Part shown: piece after piece, positions 56,377 through 64,000 of the stretch
Layout: each line of letters opens with the position of its first letter
How positions within the stretch are numbered: the stretch's first letter is position 1
Origin: Henckelia pumila
Lineage: Eukaryota > Streptophyta > Magnoliopsida > Lamiales > Gesneriaceae
Direction of reading: 5' to 3'
NCBI RefSeq assembly: GCF_033568475.1
Contig: NC_133121.1
Coordinates: 131,038,375-131,102,374 of the forward strand
DNA: 64,000 nucleotides
Translations under genes and position numbers: made by a program
The notes under the pieces: model-generated
The model's database searches: none
What the model was told of the DNA's origin: nothing
Seen by the model: the letters and a program-made list of their open reading frames with translations, nothing else

Positions 56377-58969
56377 TTACAAATTAAAGAAATAGATTTC
56401 GAGCTTTTTGAGTAATATTTAATAAGATATTCGAATCTTTCGAGAGGAAGCTGAATCAAATATTTTAAAATTTTCCAGATTCGAATCCTGCCAAGTGTTA
56501 CATCACAGGCACATAGTAGGATTTTAAATTTTACAAGAATTCATCATATTACGATTAATTCAGGGGAATTCAGTAGTTTAGGCCCTAATAAAAAGGCTTT
56601 TATTCCGGAACAACAGACACTTTCTCCTGTCTCTCTCCTCTATATAGTCACTTCCCCACTATTTTCATCCTATTTTAATATCTGCCCATATAATTAACAC
56701 TTCTATTTTGTTTTTCACCGCTCTTAAAAGTTACTCCATCATTTGGATTCTGATTCAAAATAATGTATGTAGTCTTTAAACTTCCAAATAATAACTTAAA
56801 TGGATCAAATGTTAAAAACAAAAATTCTGACAAAACATAATACTAATGTCAGAAATATAAAATTCATAAATCCTGCGTATTTGTTTTACTTGTTATATTA
56901 TAGACAGACATGTCGTTATGTACTCTGAGTATCGCAACTGTGAGTACGTAGACGATACGTGAAATAAGAATTCAAATTTAATGATTCCACCTACTTCATT
57001 ATATAAACATTTTCTTTAAGGTTTTAATACGCATCAAATCTGATTAATGATATATTTTCAAAAGTTATGCGAAAGTTATCATCTTTGAATTTTTCTAATA
57101 TACATTTATTTGCATTAAATACTACATCTTCTCGTGTCGTGTATATATATATATATATATATAGCTGAACCACCTTTTAACAACTTGTCTATCTAGCAAC
57201 CTAAATTGTAAAAACTTCTTATGAAATAATTGTTCGAACGCATATTTATTTATAAACGTACAACTTTCAAAACTTTTTATAAATATTTTGTAAAAAAAAA
57301 CATTTTTAATAATAAAATAATAGTTGCTGTCTGTATTAATAAATGACATAGTAAACGTAAGCTCTCGACTCTCGTTCTTTTGTATCAATTTAATTGAATT
57401 GGAAATTTATGGCCTACTAAATATATAGTTGGACGACATTGCACCTATTGCATCGATCGCCAGCCAATTCAATAGGTATCAATGGGGCTTGCGCAACGAA
57501 TTAATAGGACTGCTGTTCGTATAATTCTTCGGCTTTCCTTATTAAACCAGCCTCACTGGCCACCGATCCCATGTGTAGCGACCGAGTTAGTCAAAAAAAG
57601 AAAAAGGAATAAATTCCATTTATAATTTTTGCAAAAAATACATGTTCATGTATTTAAGTGTCCACATGTTTCGTGGTAGTTATTTTGTATCCACTAATTA
57701 TATTAATGTTTGCATGTATGATTCAGTCGAGTAAAGATCCACATATGGTGTCGGCTTGGAATTAAGAGTCGTTTAATGAAATTAAATATTTGCTCTATTC
57801 GGTTTTTTTTTTTAAAAATGATGGTAACTTGTTGCTTATTGATCCAAACCCTTTACTTGATTTAAATAAGATTGGATTCAATCTTTGAAAAAATCCAAAA
57901 ACTAGCACAAAAATGGCAAATGGACTTGGAAAGAATAAAGATGACATTTATGAATGGGACTGATTTTGTATCGATGGGTAGGTTGGGGGGGTGGGGGTGG
58001 GAAGAGATATAAATACACTGTATACTTATGCCTTTCTAATGCAGTTGTCAACTCCATTTTTTGGCGACAAATTTCATTGCTTTTTCGATCAATAAAGTAC
58101 CCATGCACATTTAGGGTAACTAATTTTGCAGTCTGCCCACTTCCTTCTTCCAAGAATGGTCAATTCTGCAGTCTGGACCCAATTCAATTTGATAACTTCG
58201 ATGTAATATTTTTTCCACCTACCTAGCGTTCATTTTTATATATATATATATATATAAATATATATTTAAAAAAGAATTATGGATCGATCGTTTTACCAAA
58301 TTCCCTTTGTGTATGTATATAATATGCTTTGTCCACAAATTAAGGATTTGTTGGAGAAAAACCCTTCAGTCAATTGTTAGACGTTCACATCATTTCGATC
58401 ATTTGGCAAACTCAACTGGTCCATAAGCACATGATTTGTATCAAGTATTTCACATGTTTTTGTTGGTTCTTGGATGCGACCAGTATTACTTATTGAATCT
58501 TACAACGACATCGAGAATATTTTCCATAAATGGGTGGCCTTTAATTTACCCGAAACGAAGGATTAGTATTGTAGATTTAGAATTACAACAAAGTGTGAGC
58601 TGTTTGGGGGAAGTAGACGTGAATAATTGAGAGAAGAGTACTAGAGAATAATAAAATAATAATAGGTTGGCAGCAAATTTGTGATAAATCCCTACTAGTA
58701 AACATAAATTCCTCCTCAGTTCCCAAGTCAGCAATTATTTGTTCTAAATCCTTGACATAAGGCTGCTATTTGTTACAACTCCCTATTTGGGTCAGTTTAC
58801 AAAAATGCCCCTAAAATTTATTTAAACACCCAACATTATCCCTTACTTTATTTTTCAAATAAACAAAAAACAAAAAAACAGGGACGATCGATAGTTTTCC
58901 TCCCTCACCCAACCGATTCTTCCCGCAGGAAAGCAGTGATCTTTTGCGACAAGTTTTTGAGATCAGAAA
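56377..58969. other. Intergenic sequence without a recognised gene
   Basis: AT-rich, with TA microsatellites near 57141-57163 and 58236-58257 and a G-rich stretch GGTTGGGGGGGTGGGGGTGG near 57983. ORFs here show no domain and no splice structure. Confidence 0.5.
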
Positions 58970-59092
58970 ATGGCACCGTTGACTAGACGAAGCAGACACT
59001 CAAAAGATAAGTCAGTTGAAGGAGCTTCTAGAGTCCGGAAGGAAAAGAAATCTAGCACGGTAAAGAAGTCGAAAAAAATAAAAAATAGGTGA
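58970..59092 (+). CDS. Small basic ORF, 40 aa, possible upstream exon
   Basis: ATG at 58970 opens a 40-residue, Lys/Arg-rich frame (MAPLTRRSRHSKDKSV...) ending in TGA at 59090. Strong donor-like sites lie at 59060 (ACG then GTAAAG) and 59089. It could be a first exon of the DUF1985-Ulp1 gene, for which a basic nuclear signal would make sense. Neither donor joins in frame to the ATG at 59611 through the acceptor at 59605-59606, so the link is unproven. Confidence 0.3.
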   Translation: MAPLTRRSRHSKDKSVEGASRVRKEKKSSTVKKSKKIKNR

Positions 59093-59610
59093 ACCATGTT
59101 TTAAATTTGTTAAATTGGCCTCTATATATGTAGTCTCTCGAGTAACTGAGAAAAATTGTTCGTTTAGAGGAATAATTTGGTCCTCATTGTAAGAACCTTT
59201 AATATTTATGTGTTTCCATTATTTTTAGGGTTTCGTGGCTCAATTGTCTTAGTACCGTTCTTGTTTGCATATATTTGTCGAAACATTCGCATCATTATTC
59301 CTAAATTTTGTATTTAATTTTGACAGTTCCTCAGTTTAAATTATTTATCCCCAATTTTTAGGGTTTTGTTCTTGAAATTGTTTTTGAAGTATATCTTCGT
59401 AAATGAATTCTATATTGTTATGTTGTTGTGATGTTTGTGATTTATTGAATATATATTCAATAATGTTATATTGTTGAAGACAATTGATAAATTTCTGTAT
59501 AAAAGTATCCAATTGTTCCCAAATTTGAAGTTTTTGTTCTTTTCCATGCAATATTCCATTCTGTTATTTTTATAATGTAAAATTTTTGTAATGATTTTTA
59601 AATATTAGAA

Positions 59611-62600
59611 ATGGCTGATGAAGAGAAAATATGTGATGATTTTGAGTCGATCAAAAGTGGCAAGGTTATATTTACTCGATGTTCTCCCGCATATTGTAAA
59701 AAAATAATGGAGGAGTTGAAGGTGGTCACAGGGAATGAACAAATGAGCAGAATAAAAAAAACTTCATTCGGTAAATGGATAGACATGCCTGTTCTACCTG
59801 TGAGTAGTGGCAGGGTTGACTATCTGTTTAAAAGATTTGATAGTCCTTCATGCTCGTTCGTTGTTGGTGGCGATATTTCCATTTCTTTCACATCAAGAGA
59901 CTTCTGAATCGTGCTTGGTTTGCATCAGAGAGGTCAACAAGTTGATCTGGACCTCAAGCTTAAATCAAGCTTTCTGTCTCGGCATTTTGGAGGAAAAATA
60001 AGCAACACTCATAGGATCGTTATAAAAAAGAAGCTCGTTTTCCTTGCGAGTAGTAATGTCGAAGCTGACATTGATGACTTTGTTCGAATGTTCATTTTGT
60101 TCATATTTAATTCTGTAATATTCTCGACTGGTAATTACATTACTCCTGCTTTTATCTTTTCCTATATTGATGAACTGAGCACTTTTTTTGAGTTTGGATG
60201 GGGAGATGCTGCGTTTAGGTTTTCATACCGAGAATTGGACAATCAAGCAAGTAAATTGTATTTGGATGGTTGCACTGCTGGTTTGATGGTTAGTATATAA
60301 TTATCTGAGTTATTGTGCTATTAATTTGTTGAATTTGTTTACTTATATGATTTTTTGCTTAGGCTTGGTTCTATGAAAGAGTGCCGTCATTAACCGTCTC
60401 TCGTGGTGTTCATATCTGCCCCCGCCTGTTTCGTTTCGAAAAAAGCAAGATCAAGTTGGATGCTGTGAAAGCTGAAGTGGCTTTCGATGTCATATCGTCA
60501 ACCAAGGTATCTTCTTTTTACTAATCATATTTCGAATGCTGGAGGTTTGCATGATATATATTTGTTTTTGGATCAGGTTTTGTCGATTCATCCCTTTCCT
60601 GAAGAGGAAATGTTGTTGGAGAACAAGATAATTTGAGTAGCATCCTTCATTTCACGTTTTAAAAATAAGAAATATTCTTCATTAACTTATTTGTTGTTGT
60701 AGTTGTTGCTGCCGGTTTCAAAGGAACAAGGAGGCAGCAGAGATAATTGTGAACTAGAAAAAATTGTGAATAAACAAATTGCTGAGATTAAAATGTTGAA
60801 AAGAACTTGTGCGCAGCTGAAACGTGAGAGAGTTGGCGCTAAGAGGAGGCTGTTTGATTTGAAAGAAAATCTGGATTTGGAGAAAGAATTTGCTCGAAAT
60901 CGCAAAGGCAAGGACATTGTAGTTGATAATGATCTGAGTGTTGATGACGCTGCTGATGGAATGAATGAAACCGATGAGCAAGAGGAGTTGAGTGCGAGTC
61001 ATGACTTATTGGGTAATTTAAATGACTTTGTTGATGTGCCTGTCAACAATTGTGTTGATTTATCTGAAAATTTGAATGCAGAAGGTGAGGTTGTTCAGAA
61101 ATTGGTTGAGACAAAAATTTCAGATATTGGTGAATTGAAGAAGGGTAAAGATGTATGTGCTGACGGATTGGGTAAGGGAAAAGGTGTGGCTGGTATCGAG
61201 TTTGAGATGAAAGAAAGTATAGGTGTTGATGACTTGGGGGATGGAAAAGGTGTTGTTGGTGCTGAGCTTGGGAGGGATAAAAATGAAGAAAGTGGTGACA
61301 TGGGAATGAAAAAAAGCAAAGCTGATGGAGAGAATTCTCTTAACGGATCATGTGACGGTAGTAGTGAAGATCTGAATGAGATTGATAAGTTGTTGGATAA
61401 TATTGTAACAAAAGTGGTTAAAGAGAATAATGTTTCTGCGGGTGATATTTCAACCAACGTGGTTGAAAGTCGTATTGATGAGGATACTTCTGACAAAAGT
61501 GGTGGGGTGGACGAGACTGACGATAATTCTGAGAAGGTTGAGGAAATCATTAATTTTCAATCTTCTATTGTCGATAATGTCAGAACGAGGGGTGATCGGG
61601 TAAAGAAAAGAAAACCGTCAATGTTTGTGACTCCACCCAGTACCACGCCAAAGAGGAAGGGAAGAAAAAAGGTTTAACTTTGATAGAAACCTTCCTTTAA
61701 CCTTGATTATTTGATATTGAAGTCCTATATTTTAATTCGTGGAAATCTTTATTGTTTTTTATCATCTTTGTGTATTCTGACGTAGGCAAATAAAGTAATT
61801 GATGTTGAGGAGCTACCTGATAACGACTTGAGTAAGGCTTGGACTGGTGAATATCAAGGTAGAACAGATTTCTGTGGACATGAAGAAGCCACTGACGAAG
61901 AGAAAAAATTGTTGAAAGAATATCTTTTGAGTGATGACATAGCGTATGACTTTTTATCTGAAAGATCGTGTATTATTTTAATCTTTTTTTGGGATCTTTT
62001 TTTAATACAAAATAATTCGTATTTTCTTGTAGTGTTGATGTTTGGCTAGACGGAATTGTCCATTTACCAGGGTCCATTTTCTGTGATTTCTTGTTTGGTA
62101 ATCTTGTTAGTCATGAGATTATAAATGTTCAAATGCGGATGATGGAAAAATTCAGTGTGGATAATGGAAATGAAATATTTTGCATGGACACTTTGGTGCA
62201 GGTTAGTAAAATTTTAATATTTTATGTTTGATATACTATACACTTGAGTTAGTTTTTCATTTTTCTTGTTCTTTCATTTGCAGGCAGAATTGTTTGAGCA
62301 CCTCAAAAAATTTGGAAAAAAAATGAAGGTTCAAAATAATGATTACGACTCCTTTTTTCGCGACTCTCTTCTGCCTCAAAGTTATTTTTGCAGAAAATGA
62401 ATGATGATTTGTTTAAGAGATGCAAATACCTCATTTTTCCAATCAATAGCAGAGCGCATTGGTTTCTGCTAGTGTTTCACGCAAAGAAAGGGGTGTTCAA
62501 AATGTGGAATTTACTTCCCGATTCGTTCAGCCTAGGGGCATGTAGAACGTTGGTGAGTTTTCGTTGTGTCATGTTATGTGAATTGTATAAATGTGTTTTG

Positions 62601-62880
62601 ATAATATTTATCTTTGAAGGCACGTTTTTTGGTTGGTTGGGTTCGTCATCATTCAAATTTCATCATACCCGACTCCGCTGTGTTGAGGGAACGTATGCGT
62701 CATCAAGGAGAAACACTTGACTGTGGTGTTTATGCATGCATGTGGGTAGAGTGTCTAGCCCGTGACTCAGATGAAATGTGGACATATCAAAATACTGTGA
62801 AGATGGACACCTATCGTGCAAGACTGTCTGCAAGTATTTTATGTCACGAAAGGGGAATGTTGAAAAACAACTTTGATTAA
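59611..62880 (+). pseudogene. DUF1985-Ulp1 (C48 cysteine protease) gene with three lesions
   Basis: Eight exons: 59611-60288, 60363-60506, 60577-60636, 60703-61671, 61786-61967, 62033-62201, 62284-62552, 62620-62880, with GT-AG borders and matching phases. The N-terminus has a DUF1985-like block (FGKWIDMP, RVDYLFKRFD, FVVGGDISISFTSRDF). The middle exon is an acidic, Lys/Glu/Asp-rich linker. The C-terminus is a SUMO-protease fold with His in AHWFLLVF, Asp in LLPDSFS, Gln in MRHQG and Cys in LDCGVYACMW, so the catalytic set is present. Lesions: TGA near 59905 and TGA at 60634-60636, both readable as CGA to TGA, and a frame change near 62385. DUF1985-Ulp1 genes in plants are often carried by Mutator-like elements (the KAONASHI type), so transposon origin is likely. 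Occasional readthrough or a misplaced intron could alter this view. Confidence 0.75.
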
Positions 62881-63149
62881 CATGTATAGTCTTTGTATGC
62901 TTTTATGGTTTATGGAGATACAATATGTAAGTATGTTTAAAAATTGTGCCCCACTTTGTCTATGGTGTAGGAGGAATACATTGATAATTCACCATTTGTG
63001 GATGTCCACTAACAACCAATGTATACTATTGTGGTATATTTTCCGAATTCCATACTTGAGAGTTGCTTGATGTGATTTATTCTAGTCTAAGACACCAATT
63101 TGTGGACTTCCACTTGGTATAATTTCACTCTTCTATAATAACACGAGAC
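62881..63149. other. Downstream flank of the Ulp1 gene
   Basis: No gene. Contains phrases such as TTGTGGACTTCCACTTGG and ATTTGTGGATGTCCACT (62993 and 63100 region) that look like a decayed short repeat. Confidence 0.4.
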
Positions 63150-63300
63150 TCTGAGATCGAGCACAACTAGTAAACAATAATGGGATAATCATAACTTAAT
63201 CGAGAACAATTCGTTCTGATTGTAGGACATACATTGTGTGACATGAGGATCTCACTCTCCTATTGGAAGTGTCTTTGGATCAAAATGTCAGTTATGTAGA
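63150..63300 (+). repeat. Direct repeat, copy 1
   Basis: Includes GATCGAGCACAACTAGTA, then GAGAACAATTCGTTCTGATT and GTCTTTGGATCAAAATGTCA. A second copy is at 63793-63942, about 640 bases away. A shorter match to its right end lies at 63520-63575. Confidence 0.75.
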
Positions 63301-63389
63301 ACAATTACATATAAATTGAGAATAATCCTCCCGAAATACGGCACAATATGATTTGTCCTTGTGAACATGCTCCAATAATTACATATAAA

Positions 63390-63518
63390 TTGATTGTGGT
63401 GTTTTTGCATGCATGTGGGTAGAGTGTCTAGCCCGTGACTCGGCTGAGATGTGGGAATATCAGAATACAGTGAAGATGAACACATATCGTGCTCGACTGG
63501 CTGCAAGTATTTTATCAC
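63390..63518 (+). pseudogene. Duplicated fragment of the Ulp1 last exon
   Basis: Collinear with 62718-62846 and clearly homologous: it retains the GCATGCATGTGGGTAGAGTG stretch and the ECLARDS coding segment, with about 15 differences. The catalytic Cys codon is altered or lost at the left edge, where the fragment joins TACATATAAATTGA. Too short to function. Confidence 0.8.
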
Positions 63519-63792
63519 ACTCCCCTAGTGGAAGTATCTTAGGATCAAAATGTCAGTTATGTAGAACAATCCAATATGAATTTGGAACCATCACCCAAGT
63601 GTTCCACTCCAATATGGTACAATACGGTGCATGACACAAGTGGAGAAGAGTGTTCAATCCTTAGAGATTGGTGGAACCATCACCCAAGTGTTCCAATTGT
63701 AGGACAAACACTTGTTTAATATGATTTTTTCTCGTCTTTAAGGACAATCATTTACTCTAATTCCACTCATCTTTAAAAATAAGTCAGTGACA

Positions 63793-63942
63793 GATCGAGC
63801 ACAACTAGTACGCATGGATGTGATAAATATTATTTTATCGAGAACAATTCGTTCTGATTGTAGGACATACATTGTGGGCCATGAGGATTACACTTTTCTA
63901 CTGAAAGTGTCTTTGGATCAAAATGTCATGTATTAGGAACAA
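63793..63942 (+). repeat. Direct repeat, copy 2
   Basis: Partner of 63150-63300, sharing GATCGAGCACAACTAGTA and GAACAATTCGTTCTGATTGT, with an insertion and several substitutions. Confidence 0.75.
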
Positions 63943-64000
63943 TCTTTGAATTATGAAGAATAATCTTTTCCATATGAGGAACAATAAGGCATGTCCAATG

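Noticed and set aside
62020..62034. TTTTCTTGTAGTG, which looks like the inverted CACTA end
   Set aside because: It is the splice acceptor of exon 6 of the Ulp1 gene and lies 26 kb from the CACTA terminus at 35629. Coincidence is more likely.

Overview
This is plant nuclear DNA. It has Ty1-copia and Ty3-gypsy LTR retrotransposons primed by initiator tRNA-Met, hAT, Mutator-like, CACTA and Helitron remnants, GT-AG introns, a DUF1985-Ulp1 gene and an intact wax-biosynthesis gene of the CER1 family. The third ORF of the copia elements resembles sequences I associate with Gesneriaceae/Lamiales. That is recollection only, so I would say eudicot, probably asterid.

Layout. 1-4995 is the decayed 3' part of a SIRE-like copia element, with a broken third ORF, a separate antisense ORF and a 3' LTR. 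4996-7483 has no recognisable gene. 7484-18591 is a complete SIRE-like copia element (LTRs 1254 and 1251 bp, TSD AAATA). Its gag-pol is broken, but its 926-codon third ORF is intact behind what looks like an internal promoter. The 9-kb segment 11696-20758 (3' half of that element plus 2.2 kb of flank) is repeated in tandem at 20762-29828. 29580-30098 is an hAT MITE, and the tandem junction lies inside its truncated twin. 31180-34301 is a large inverted repeat with 1.39-kb arms; each arm carries a mirrored 350-bp TRIM retrotransposon, and a Helitron-type 3' end sits just outside the left arm.

35629-37604 is a CACTA-type terminus next to a chimeric pseudogene that joins a papain-like cysteine protease to a piece of coatomer alpha. 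42156-46262 (minus strand) is the only gene I judge intact and functional: a ten-exon CER1-like alkane-forming enzyme gene whose reading frame closes exactly to 632 codons plus stop, with a TATA box and an ABRE-like G-box upstream. 47123-55541 is an hAT MITE interrupted by a complete but mutated Ty3-gypsy chromovirus (47377-55386, minus strand). 56165-56367 is a small Mutator-type MITE. 59611-62880 is an eight-exon DUF1985-Ulp1 protease gene with three lesions, followed by a duplicated fragment of its last exon.

Most of the window is therefore layered transposon insertion, with one working host gene. The most unusual items are the internal promoter and intact third ORF of the copia element, the recent tandem duplication, the long inverted repeat, the CACTA-linked chimera, and a heptamer (CGGTCGA) that recurs through the copia element. 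Coordinates and counts were read by eye; no alignment or database search was run.
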